64,000 nt of DNA. It comes from Carnobacterium divergens. Its GTDB lineage: Bacteria; Bacillota; Bacilli; Lactobacillales; Carnobacteriaceae. Below, piece after piece: positions 56,007 to 64,000 of this stretch (the first letter of the stretch is position 1; the number at the start of each line of letters is the position of its first letter). Below the pieces are notes generated by a model. That model was not told the DNA's origin. It did not search any database and worked only from the letters and a program-made list of their open reading frames with translations. The stretch spans positions 1,191,246 through 1,255,245 of the forward strand of contig NZ_LT992558.1 in assembly GCF_900258435.1 (NCBI RefSeq). The letters are read 5' to 3'. The position numbers were made by a program, and so were the translations under genes.

Positions 56007-58803
56007 AGAAATTACAATTTATGGTTATGGCAAATGGGTAGATCAACGATTTGATTCTCTAGCAGATTTACAGATTTTTTATGGGAAAAATGAAGCTGGA
56101 AAGTCAACGTTAATGGCCTTTATTCACAGTGTATTATTTGGTTTTCCTACCAAACAAAGTTCTGAATTGCGCTATGAACCCAGAAAAGGCAGTCGCTACG
56201 GTGGTCGTTTGCGGATTGTCACAAGACAATATGGCGAACTTGATATTGAACGAATTAAAGGCAAAGGAAACGGCAAACTTACGTTGACCAAAATAGACGG
56301 AACTAAACTGCCAGAAACGGTTTTAAATGAATTGGTAAGCGGCATCGATAAAGCAACCTATCAAGCGTTATTTTCCTTTAATTTGTTAGAATTACAAAAA
56401 ATCAGTCAACTAAATCAAGAAAAATTAAATCGCTATTTTTTAAGTATAGGAACGATGGGAAATGAACGCTATTTAAAAATTGCTGACCGCTTTAAGCAAG
56501 AAGCCAGTAAGCTTTACAAGCAAACTGGAAGAGTCCCTGAGATCAATAAAAAAATAGTTGAAATTAGAAAAAAAGAAAAGCAGCTCAAAACAGTAAAGGC
56601 ACAAAATAATCAGTACAACCAACTAGTCAATCAAAAACTAGAATTAGAACAAAGCATCAATCAACTAAGAACAAAACAGCAAACAATTGAAACCCATCTT
56701 GAAAAATTGAATGAATTAACGAATAACTGGCAATATTTTGTAGAAATGAAAGCTATTCAAAAACAAATTAGCGAAGCTCAGTTAAAGAAATTGCCCGAAG
56801 ATGGACTTTATCAGTTGCAACATTTTAACCAAGAATTGCAGCAAATCAAAAATGAAACGATAAAAAAAGAAGAACAATTAAGTTCGTTAACAAAGGAATT
56901 AGCTCCTTCCAAAGAACTAGATTTTTATGAAACGCATAATAAAAATCTGACTAAACTGTTAGAAACGATTCCAACTATAGAAGCATATTTAGTAAAAGAG
57001 CAGCAAGCGAACCAGAAAAACGAACAACTTTTTCAGCAAATTCAACAAGAATATCGTTATTTAAACTTAGCAATAGACACTCCTATCCCACTTAAACTAA
57101 GTAACGAGCAATTAGAAAAACTAAGAGAATTACAAGTCCGACAAGATTTTTATACAAAAGAGCAACAATCATTATCCGAAAAGCATCAACAGTTAAACTT
57201 TGAAAACAATGCTTTAAATCAGCAACTAGATCAAGTGGAGCGACTACTCTGGGAAAATCAACAATTTCAACAGGTAGAAGAATTTTATTCAGTCAACAAC
57301 GCTCAACGGCAACCGGCTCAGCCAACAACCCTCTCATTTACTACTATTTTCATGCAACTAGTGGGTTTTATCTCAATAGGACTTGGATTTATCTCTAGTC
57401 GCTTTTTTATCTTATTCGGCCTGGCATTGATTGCTGTCAGTGGGTATCGAGTTCTTTCGCTAAAAGAAAAAAAGAAAAAAAGCACACTAGATGCACCAGC
57501 TTACTCATATGAGGAATTTATTCGTCAACAAGAACTTCGAAAACAGTGGCGAGAACTACTTGCAAAATCAGATGAGGTAACGATTTCAGTAAATCAAGTC
57601 ACTCAAAAACTTGAAGAAATGACGGTTGAAAAACAGGGAGTTCTTTTGGAAATCAATCAAGTACAATCCCAATGGCAGTTGCCAAAACAATATGCAATTA
57701 CTGATTTTTTATCAGAATCTGATCCATTTGAATTGATTCGACAATTAAAAAATGAATTTACAGAAAATCAACGGATAATACAAGTAATCAATGATCAGTT
57801 TCAAGTGTGGTTAAAGAAAGCGGAATTTCTTAAATCCGTTGTTGTAGCAGATTGGAATCATGTATCAGCTGTTCTGATTGGAATTAAGCATCTAGTAAAA
57901 GCAATCGAAGGAGAACTTGAACATCAAAATAAGGTAAAAGCAACCATTGAAGAATTGAATCAAGAAAAATCAGATTGGTTGAAGAAGAAAAAAATCTACC
58001 AAAAAAAAAGAATAGATCTATTTCAACTTGTTTATGTACAAGATGAAGAGTCTTTTCGTAAAAAGTTTTTGTTAAACGATCAATTAAAAAGTAAAAAAGC
58101 CAGAGTCGCATTATTAGAAAATCAAATTGCAATCAACCAAGAATTGCTCGAAACGTTTAGAGATGAACAAGAATTACAAGATGCGATTCAAGAACAAAAA
58201 CAAGAGCTATCCCAACAAAAAATAACGATTGAAGAAATGATTAATCAAAAAATTCAATGTGAAGTTGCACTGAAAAATTTAGAAGAAGGCGGACAGTATT
58301 CGGTATTGTTGCAAGAATTTGCCAATTTAAAATCAGACCTACAAGATTTAGTAGATAAATGGAGTAGTTACCAAATTGCAGCTGATTTAATTGAACGATC
58401 CTTAACCTACGCAAAAAAAGACCGTCTCCCTCAAACGCTTCAAGATGCAACAACGTATTTTAAATTGTTAACAAATGAAAACTACCATCGCATTCTTTTA
58501 AGCGAAAATCAAATTCAAGTCCAGCATCACGAAGGCCTTATTTTTGATGTCAGTGAATTAAGTCAAGGAACAGCCGAGCAACTTTATATTGCGTTGCGTT
58601 TTGCATTTATTAAAAATGCTGCTGATTTAATTCAAATGCCCATTTTGATTGATGATGGTTTTGTTAATTTTGATTTTGACCGTCAAGAACAGATGTTGAA
58701 GCTGATTCAAAAAATGAGTGAGAGCAATCAGGTTCTTTATTTCACATGTGATAAAAAAATTCAAGATGTATTCCCTAAAGAACAGGTGAAAGTGTTACAA
58801 TAG
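55996..58803 (+). CDS. yhaN: YhaN-type Rad50-like ATPase with coiled coil and membrane segment
   Basis: 935 aa. Walker A FYGKNEAGKSTL (about 33-44), long coiled coils (about 190-440 and 500-800), a hydrophobic pair near 450-485 (VGFISIGLGFISSRFFILFG, split by Ser-Arg) and C-terminal ABC signature LSQGTAEQLYIALRF with Walker B PILIDDGFVNFD. The membrane segment within the coiled coil is the mark of YhaN compared with SbcC. ATG 55996 overlaps the end of yhaO. It powers the YhaO nuclease. Confidence 0.93.
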   Translation: MKIKEITIYGYGKWVDQRFDSLADLQIFYGKNEAGKSTLMAFIHSVLFGFPTKQSSELRYEPRKGSRYGGRLRIVTRQYGELDIERIKGKGNGKLTLTKIDGTKLPETVLNELVSGIDKATYQALFSFNLLELQKISQLNQEKLNRYFLSIGTMGNERYLKIADRFKQEASKLYKQTGRVPEINKKIVEIRKKEKQLKTVKAQNNQYNQLVNQKLELEQSINQLRTKQQTIETHLEKLNELTNNWQYFVEMKAIQKQISEAQLKKLPEDGLYQLQHFNQELQQIKNETIKKEEQLSSLTKELAPSKELDFYETHNKNLTKLLETIPTIEAYLVKEQQANQKNEQLFQQIQQEYRYLNLAIDTPIPLKLSNEQLEKLRELQVRQDFYTKEQQSLSEKHQQLNFENNALNQQLDQVERLLWENQQFQQVEEFYSVNNAQRQPAQPTTLSFTTIFMQLVGFISIGLGFISSRFFILFGLALIAVSGYRVLSLKEKKKKSTLDAPAYSYEEFIRQQELRKQWRELLAKSDEVTISVNQVTQKLEEMTVEKQGVLLEINQVQSQWQLPKQYAITDFLSESDPFELIRQLKNEFTENQRIIQVINDQFQVWLKKAEFLKSVVVADWNHVSAVLIGIKHLVKAIEGELEHQNKVKATIEELNQEKSDWLKKKKIYQKKRIDLFQLVYVQDEESFRKKFLLNDQLKSKKARVALLENQIAINQELLETFRDEQELQDAIQEQKQELSQQKITIEEMINQKIQCEVALKNLEEGGQYSVLLQEFANLKSDLQDLVDKWSSYQIAADLIERSLTYAKKDRLPQTLQDATTYFKLLTNENYHRILLSENQIQVQHHEGLIFDVSELSQGTAEQLYIALRFAFIKNAADLIQMPILIDDGFVNFDFDRQEQMLKLIQKMSESNQVLYFTCDKKIQDVFPKEQVKVLQ

Positions 58804-58842
58804 AGGTAACGAACTAAAATGAGATAAGAGAGTGGGAGATGT

Positions 58843-59805
58843 ATGGACAAAAAAATATACGATTACAATGTTGACGATGCCGTTGATCTTTTTTTATTGA
58901 TTAAGGGAGCCGATATCCGTATCGCAAAAAACGGCAAAAAATTTATTGCTTTTACTTTCCAAGATAAAAGTGGACAGATTGATGGGAAATATTGGGATGC
59001 TTCCGAAGAGGACATTGCAGCCTTTACCGCTGGAAAGGTGATTAAAGTTTCTGGAAAACGAGAACTTTATCAAGGAAATCCACAATTGAAGCTCTTTAAA
59101 CTTCGACTAGCAAGTGACAGCGAGCCTCACGCACCAGAACTTTATATGGAGCGGGCGCCAATAAAAAAAGAAGATATTGCCGAAGAAATAAATAGTACTT
59201 TATTTGAAATTACTAATGCAAATATGCAAAGGGTGGTACGTTATTTATTAAATCAATATCAAACGGAATTTTTCCAATTTCCAGCTGCCAAAAAACACCA
59301 TCATGCTTACATGGGAGGTTTGTCTTTTCATACGGTATCAATGTTGCGTCTTGCCAAAGTAATTGCTGGGCAATATGAAGAAATAAATAAAGCTTTGTTG
59401 TATTCAGGAGTTATTTTACATGACCTTGGAAAAGTAATGGAATTATCTGGAGCCATCTCAACAGAGTACACCCTCGAAGGGAATTTGATTGGCCATATTG
59501 TAATCGTCGATGAAGAAATTACAAAGGCTTGTCTGGCTCTAAAAATTGATGATAAGAATGAAGATATTATTTTATTAAAGCATATGATTTTATCTCATCA
59601 TGGACAGTTAGATTATGGTTCGCCTGTTCGACCTCGTTTACGAGAAGCTGAGATTTTACATCAAATTGATAACATGGATGCTTCTATTAACATGTTAAAT
59701 TCGGCTTTGAATCGTACGGAACCAGGAACCTTTACAGAACGTATTTTTGGAATGGATAATCGGACGTTTTATAAACCAAAAGAATCAACTGAGTTAGGGG
59801 AATAA
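58843..59805 (+). CDS. yhaM: 3'-5' exoribonuclease YhaM
   Basis: 320 aa. OB-fold domain (about 10-95) followed by an HD domain (HHHAYMGGLSFHTVSM, HDLGKV, HHGQLDYGSP). It trims RNA 3' ends and DNA with Mn2+ or Co2+. Follows yhaN by 39 bases in the usual yhaO-yhaN-yhaM order. Confidence 0.95.
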   Translation: MDKKIYDYNVDDAVDLFLLIKGADIRIAKNGKKFIAFTFQDKSGQIDGKYWDASEEDIAAFTAGKVIKVSGKRELYQGNPQLKLFKLRLASDSEPHAPELYMERAPIKKEDIAEEINSTLFEITNANMQRVVRYLLNQYQTEFFQFPAAKKHHHAYMGGLSFHTVSMLRLAKVIAGQYEEINKALLYSGVILHDLGKVMELSGAISTEYTLEGNLIGHIVIVDEEITKACLALKIDDKNEDIILLKHMILSHHGQLDYGSPVRPRLREAEILHQIDNMDASINMLNSALNRTEPGTFTERIFGMDNRTFYKPKESTELGE

Positions 59806-59807
59806 AA

Positions 59808-59838
59808 AAAGAAACGTGCATCGGCACGTTTCTTTTTT
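59808..59838. terminator. Bidirectional terminator between yhaM and prsA
   Basis: AAAGAAACGTGC (59808-59819) pairs with GCACGTTTCTTT (59824-59835) around ATCG, with A- and T-runs on the flanks. Confidence 0.92.
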
Positions 59839-59841
59839 TTA

Positions 59842-60765
59842 TTATTTAGTTGACTCTTTTTTGTCAGTTGACTCTTTTTTAGTAGTACTTTCTTTTTTGT
59901 CAGATGATTTTCCAGTATAACTGTCCATTACATCTTTTAAATCTTCATCTTTGATTTTCACATCTGCTTTTTTAACAAGTTTAGCAAGAACAGATTGAAT
60001 GTATTCATTGTCTTTTAATTTTGCGTCAAGCATTGCTGTTTCTAACTCTTTTTTATGATCTTTCATGTTTCCTTTTTCAGGATTTTTGATCATTTTAATG
60101 ATGTGGTAACCATTTTGACCTTGAACGGGTTCAGCAGTTACTTCGCCATCTTTAAGTTTTGCTGCAGCTGCAACGAAAGCTGGGTCGTATCCTGTTGTAG
60201 CATCGAACTCAGGTAATTTTCCACCGTCTTCTTTAGAGCCAGTGTCTAATGAATTTTCTTTTGCTAGGGTATCAAAATCTTCACCAGCATTGATTTTAGC
60301 AATTAAATCTTTTGCTGCTGCTTCGTCTGCTACTAAAATGTGTTGAGCTGTCATTTTAGGAGTCCAGTCTTCCCAAGCTTTTTTGTAATCATCATCGGTG
60401 AATTTTGTATTTGCTTTAACTGCTGCTTCAACTAATAGATTCATACGAATGGTATCTTTGTATGATTTTTCTGTTAAGTTTGCTTGTTTTAGCAATGTAT
60501 CAAATTGTTCGCCATAACTTTTCTTTTGTTTGTCGAATTCTGCATTGATTTTCTTATCTGTTACATCTTTTCCATAATTTTCTTCTAAAACATCTTTTAA
60601 GATTAATTTTTGAAGAGCAGCAGGGCCAGCTGTTTCTTTCATTGATTCGTATAAATCGTCTTGTGTTACTTTGCCACCTTTAGTAGTAGCTACCGTACTG
60701 TTTGAACAACCTGCGATTGTGATGACTGCAAGTACAGCGACACAAGAAAGCATAAATTTCTTCAT
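59842..60765 (-). CDS. prsA: PrsA-type foldase lipoprotein, copy 1
   Basis: 307 aa. Lipoprotein signal with lipobox IAGCSN (Cys about 20). N-terminal helical SurA-like part and a central parvulin PPIase domain (TAQHILVADEAAAKDLIAKI, about 137-157; end QNGYHIIKM). A low-complexity tail of repeated KKEST units ends the protein. It folds exported proteins outside the membrane. Paralogue of the gene just upstream; the tail is missing in that copy. Confidence 0.94.
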   Translation of the reverse strand: MKKFMLSCVAVLAVITIAGCSNSTVATTKGGKVTQDDLYESMKETAGPAALQKLILKDVLEENYGKDVTDKKINAEFDKQKKSYGEQFDTLLKQANLTEKSYKDTIRMNLLVEAAVKANTKFTDDDYKKAWEDWTPKMTAQHILVADEAAAKDLIAKINAGEDFDTLAKENSLDTGSKEDGGKLPEFDATTGYDPAFVAAAAKLKDGEVTAEPVQGQNGYHIIKMIKNPEKGNMKDHKKELETAMLDAKLKDNEYIQSVLAKLVKKADVKIKDEDLKDVMDSYTGKSSDKKESTTKKESTDKKESTK

Positions 60766-60877
60766 TTGAACACGTCCATTTCATTTTATAATTGCGAAGC
60801 ACTTCATTAAATATAGCATAATTCAATCTAGATTTAAAAGGAAAACCCCAATCTAATATTCTTACTATTACGTTAAA

Positions 60878-60911
60878 AAGAGAATAAGTATGAAAAAAGC
60901 TTATTCTCTTA
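60878..60911 (-). terminator. Terminator between the two prsA genes
   Basis: AAGAGAATAAG (60878-60888) pairs with CTTATTCTCTT (60900-60910). On the minus strand it is followed by a T-run, closing the upstream prsA copy. Confidence 0.85.
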
Positions 60912-60918
60912 GTGAACC

Positions 60919-61806
60919 TTATTTTGTAGAAGTAGTATTAGTGGCTGGTTCTAAAATTGAAGCGACAGCATTTTTCATATCTTTATCTTCGATTTGAACG
61001 TTTGCTTTTTTGATGACTTTAGCTAAGATTGGTTGTAATTGAGCTTGGTCAGCTACGATTTCATCAATTATTTGTTCTTTCAATTCTTTTTTATGATCTT
61101 CCCATTTGCCTTTTCCTGGGTTTTTGGTCATTTTTAGAATCGTATAGCCAGTTTGACCTTGAACAGCTTCTTTTGTGTATTCGCCATCTTTAAGTTTACT
61201 TGCTGCTGCTACAAGAGTTGCATCAAGACCAGTAGAATTGTCGAAGTTTTCAATTTTGCCTTCTTTGTCTTTCGTTGTTGTATCTGTTGAATATTCTTTA
61301 ACTAATTTTGTGAAGTCTTCGCCAGCATCTAATTTAGCAATAACTTCTTTTGCTTTCTCTTCATCAGCGACAACGATTTGTTGAGCTGACATTTTAGGAA
61401 CCCAAGTTTTGAACGCTTCTTTATAGTCAGCGTCTTTAAGTTTTTTCTGATCAGCAGCTGCTGCTTTTAAAAGAGCTCTTGTACGAGATGTTTCTTTAAA
61501 GTCACTTTCAGTGATATTGCTTTGTTGAAGGGCTGCAGCAAATTGATCGCCAAGTTGTTTTTTCGTTTTATTGAATTCAGCTTCACCGTCTTTTTTAGAA
61601 ACTTTATCGCCGTATTGGTCTTCCAAAGCAGTTGAAATTAACATTTCACGAAGGGTTGCTTCACCGTATTTCCCTTTCATTTTGTTGTATAATTCCTCTT
61701 GTTTAATTTTACCAGACGTCGTTGAAGCAACGGTTTTGTCTCCTGAACAACCAGCAATAGTGACAGCTAATAGTAAGGCTGCACCTGCAATCATTAATTT
61801 TTTCAT
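60919..61806 (-). CDS. prsA: PrsA-type foldase lipoprotein, copy 2
   Basis: 295 aa. Lipobox TIAGCSG (Cys about 20), parvulin-type PPIase domain (SAQQIVVADEEKAKEVIAKL) and QTGYTILKM end. The PPIase core has lost the second of the family's usual histidine-like positions in the QIL start (QQIVV instead of QHILV), so isomerase activity may be weaker. Start chosen at 61806 (GAGAGG about ten bases before); an ATG at 61815 is too close. Separate terminator and promoter from copy 1. Confidence 0.92.
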   Translation of the reverse strand: MKKLMIAGAALLLAVTIAGCSGDKTVASTTSGKIKQEELYNKMKGKYGEATLREMLISTALEDQYGDKVSKKDGEAEFNKTKKQLGDQFAAALQQSNITESDFKETSRTRALLKAAAADQKKLKDADYKEAFKTWVPKMSAQQIVVADEEKAKEVIAKLDAGEDFTKLVKEYSTDTTTKDKEGKIENFDNSTGLDATLVAAASKLKDGEYTKEAVQGQTGYTILKMTKNPGKGKWEDHKKELKEQIIDEIVADQAQLQPILAKVIKKANVQIEDKDMKNAVASILEPATNTTSTK

Positions 61807-61965
61807 TTTCTTCATTCCTCTCAAAATTGATTGTTTACATTTTTAAGTAAAACGTACCTTACTTAATATAACATATCTATATACAAAAAAGTTTACAAAT
61901 TTAAAGAGTTCCGTATAAAATCAAGATAAAGTCACAAAAAAATCATATTTAACGAGGAAAATAAA

Positions 61966-61996
61966 AACACAAGTTGTCTAAGGACAACTTGTGTTA
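61966..61996 (-). terminator. Terminator after the ytxH gene
   Basis: A perfect 13-bp stem (61966-61978 with 61983-61995), loop TAAG, and a T-run on the minus strand. Confidence 0.92.
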
Positions 61997-62003
61997 GAAA
62001 TCG

Positions 62004-62378
62004 TTATTCTTTTGTAGCGAGTTCTTCTAAATCAGGCATCAATTCAGAAAATTCTTCTAAGTCAGCAGTTAATTTAGTTGCTTTTTCTTCGATTCGACGC
62101 ATACGCGGTTCATTTTGAAGCGTAAACTCTTCTACAGACTCAGTCATCTCTTCGGTAAATTCATTTAAGAGAGCGAGTCCTTCTGTACTCAATTCAGTGA
62201 CAGCACCTTTCAAGGAATGAATGCTATTTGAAACGTCTTCAACTAACAAGGTTGTGTCTTCAATATAACTTAATGCTAGATCACGATTTTCTTTCCCAGA
62301 ACGAGGGGTAGCAAGTAAAGCTGAGACTCCACCGACAATGGAACCAAAAAGTAATCCTTTAAAAAATGGATGTGCCAT
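62004..62378 (-). CDS. YtxH domain protein
   Basis: 124 aa. N-terminal glycine-rich hydrophobic segment (FKGLLFGSIVGGVSALLATP) with the YtxH motif ending LLATPRSGKE, then a long acidic coiled coil. Role unknown; YtxH proteins are small membrane-associated stress proteins in Bacillus. Three bases behind the HIT gene, so one transcript. Confidence 0.88.
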   Translation of the reverse strand: MAHPFFKGLLFGSIVGGVSALLATPRSGKENRDLALSYIEDTTLLVEDVSNSIHSLKGAVTELSTEGLALLNEFTEEMTESVEEFTLQNEPRMRRIEEKATKLTADLEEFSELMPDLEELATKE

Positions 62379-62381
62379 TTG

Positions 62382-62810
62382 TTAATCCTCCAATTCATGT
62401 TGAATAGTTGCTGCAATTTCAGCTAATTTTTCAGGTGGGTATTTTTTCATATTGTTGCCAAAGTGCATAGTAAAATCATCTTTTTTGCCATAGCGAGGAA
62501 TTAAATGAAAGTGTGAATGGAAAACAGACTGATAGGCCATCTCACGATTATTGTTAATAATATTCATTCCTTGAATAGCAGGATTTGATTTTTCAATACC
62601 ACGAGCGATTTTTGGGATACGACTAAAAACAGTTTGAGCTAAGATTTCATCGTATTCAAAAATATCGGTTACGTGTTTTTTGGGAATCACCAAGGTATGG
62701 CCAGGAGTGACTTGTGTGATGTCTAAAAAGGCTAATACATCGTCATCTTCATATACTACATGACTTGGAATTTCATGATTAATGATTTTACAAAAAACGC
62801 AATCGTTCAT
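62382..62810 (-). CDS. hit: HIT family nucleotide-binding hydrolase
   Basis: 142 aa. N-terminal CVFCKIINHEIPSHVVYED with paired cysteines and the catalytic triad HSHFHLIPR. It hydrolyses nucleoside phosphoramidates or dinucleotide polyphosphates (Hit/HinT family). Divergent from ecsA, the gene order seen in Bacillus (hit-ecsA-ecsB). Confidence 0.95.
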   Translation of the reverse strand: MNDCVFCKIINHEIPSHVVYEDDDVLAFLDITQVTPGHTLVIPKKHVTDIFEYDEILAQTVFSRIPKIARGIEKSNPAIQGMNIINNNREMAYQSVFHSHFHLIPRYGKKDDFTMHFGNNMKKYPPEKLAEIAATIQHELED

Positions 62811-62980
62811 TTAACTTAACCTTCTTTCTTTGTTCGAAAATGTGTCATTTTGATAGTTTAAATGTATCATAAAAATGATTGAAAGTGAAACGCTAATGCT
62901 GAAAAAATAGAAAAATCAACCGACAGAAGTCATGCTATGATATACTAGGATAGAATAAGCAAACGGGAGGATTTACTATA

Positions 62981-63715
62981 ATGAGTTTAAAAGTAACGAA
63001 TGTAACAGGGGGTTACAGCCAAATACCTGTTTTAAAAGATATCTCATTTGAGGTAGGCAAAGGAAAATTAATCGGCTTAATTGGGTTGAATGGTGCCGGT
63101 AAGAGTACAGCGATTAAACATATCATTGGCTTGATGTCTCCGACAAAAGGATCCATTTCGATTGACGAGTTGACAGTGGAGGAGGATACAGAGAATTATC
63201 GAAAGAAATTTGCATTTATTCCTGAAACGCCTGTTTTATATGATGAATTGACCTTGAAAGAGCATATTGAATTAACCGCAATGGCGTATGACGTGCCGAC
63301 AGATATTGCTTTTGAAAGAGCGAGCAAGTTATTAAAAACGTTTCGTTTAGAAAATAAATTAGAATGGTTTCCAGCTCATTTTTCAAAAGGAATGAAGCAG
63401 AAAGTCATGATTTTATGTGCTTTTTTGGTAGAACCTAGTTTGTATATTATCGATGAGCCTTTTTTAGGTTTAGACCCATTAGGAATCAATGCTTTATTAG
63501 AATTAATGAATGAGATGAAAGCGCAAGGAGCTTCTATTCTAATGTCAACGCATATTTTGGCAACTGCTGAAAGACAGTGTGATGGGTTTATCTTGCTTCA
63601 TAATGGCGAAGTGAAAGCAGAGGGGACCTTAGAAGAAATTCGTGGAAGTTTTAATATGCCAGAAGCCACTTTAGATGAAATTTACATCCAATTAACTAAA
63701 GAAGAGGACAAATAG
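62981..63715 (+). CDS. ecsA: ABC transporter ATP-binding protein EcsA
   Basis: 244 aa. Walker A LIGLNGAGKST, ABC signature variant FSKGMKQKVMIL, Walker B LYIIDEPFLGLDP and H-loop STHILATA. The Ecs transporter affects secretion, sporulation and regulated intramembrane proteolysis in Bacillus. GGGAGGATTTACT precedes the ATG. Directly followed by ecsB (same frame gap of 0 bases). Confidence 0.95.
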   Translation: MSLKVTNVTGGYSQIPVLKDISFEVGKGKLIGLIGLNGAGKSTAIKHIIGLMSPTKGSISIDELTVEEDTENYRKKFAFIPETPVLYDELTLKEHIELTAMAYDVPTDIAFERASKLLKTFRLENKLEWFPAHFSKGMKQKVMILCAFLVEPSLYIIDEPFLGLDPLGINALLELMNEMKAQGASILMSTHILATAERQCDGFILLHNGEVKAEGTLEEIRGSFNMPEATLDEIYIQLTKEEDK

Positions 63716-64000
63716 ATGAACATGATTGAAATTTGGAAAAACCGAGTTCGTTTACATCAAAAGAAAATGATGCGTTATATGAAGTATGTCTTTAATGACC
63801 ATTTTGTTTTAGTCTGTTTGTTTTTAATGGGTGCATTAGGTTATGCATACTCTAATTTTTTAAAAAGCTTAACCGGAGATTTTATTTGGAGTCGGCCTAT
63901 TGTGTTAGTTGTTTTTGTGTTATTGATTCTAACAGGAAAGTTAGCAACCTTGATTCAACCGGCAGATGCTGTATTTTTATTGCCAAAAGAAGAGCAGATG
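63716..64000 (+). CDS. ecsB: ABC transporter permease EcsB, N-terminal part
   Basis: Only the first 95 codons are in the window. Start ATG 63716 directly follows the ecsA stop codon. The first residues (MNMIEIWKNRVRLHQKKMMR) are basic and cytoplasmic, then two hydrophobic segments (about 31-45 and 61-76) follow, matching the EcsB membrane protein. The rest is beyond the window edge. Confidence 0.88.
   Translation, partial: MNMIEIWKNRVRLHQKKMMRYMKYVFNDHFVLVCLFLMGALGYAYSNFLKSLTGDFIWSRPIVLVVFVLLILTGKLATLIQPADAVFLLPKEEQM

Overview
This window comes from a low-GC Gram-positive chromosome of the order Lactobacillales, most likely a Carnobacterium or a close relative. The basis is a 5S-tRNA array of the usual Firmicutes type, strong GGAGG ribosome sites, a CcpA-type site (cre), a T-box leader, an arginine deiminase operon with an ArcR regulator, PrsA foldases and the YhaO/YhaN/YhaM and EcsA/EcsB clusters. 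The genus is an inference; only the order is well supported.

Layout. Bases 1-1438 hold the 3' part of a 5S rRNA and thirteen tRNAs (Asn, Ser, Glu, Val, Asp, Phe, Tyr, Trp, His, His, Gln, Cys, Leu). The last, tRNA-Leu(CAA), is the attachment site of a small AT-rich integrated element (about 1387-5329). The element is bounded by a 57-bp direct repeat of the tRNA 3' end and carries a tyrosine integrase, a DUF3173 partner, a membrane-anchored methyltransferase, small membrane peptides and about 1.3 kb of mostly empty DNA. From 5.4 to 10.1 kb lies a beta-glucoside operon (licT-bglP-bglA) with a CcpA-type site and two LicT RNA targets. From 10.1 to 19 kb are regulators and sugar-related genes (VOC protein, RpiR, two HAD phosphatases, GNAT, TetR plus a DUF5692 membrane protein, and a ROK-acetyltransferase-HAD-MFS operon). 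From 19 to 36.7 kb are a peptidase/YitT/permease operon with an extra 53-residue membrane protein, mntH, a deaminase, a YjjG-type nucleotidase and a thioesterase, HelD, DegV, photolyase, Dps, LacI, an RlmA-like methyltransferase, queG, trmL and a TraX-family protein.

From 36.7 to 47.7 kb is a purine permease and then an arginine block: arcA-arcB-arcD-arcC, arcR, a secreted protein of unknown function, argS under a T-box, and argR. Together these import arginine, degrade it to ornithine, ammonia, CO2 and ATP, charge it to tRNA and sense it. From 47.7 kb to the end come a phosphohexomutase, an aldo/keto reductase, a CorC/HlyC-type CBS membrane protein with a structured leader, a class A penicillin-binding protein, a YlbF/YheA protein, yhaO-yhaN-yhaM, two prsA genes, a YtxH protein, a HIT protein and ecsA followed by a partial ecsB.

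The most interesting unexplained signals are RNA-level. They are a second LicT target that seems able to mask the bglP ribosome site rather than form a terminator; a promoter-plus-terminator unit with no gene before queG (candidate small RNA); a multi-stem leader before arcR; and a hairpin that buries the start codon of the CorC/HlyC gene. All structural calls were made by eye and none has been computed.
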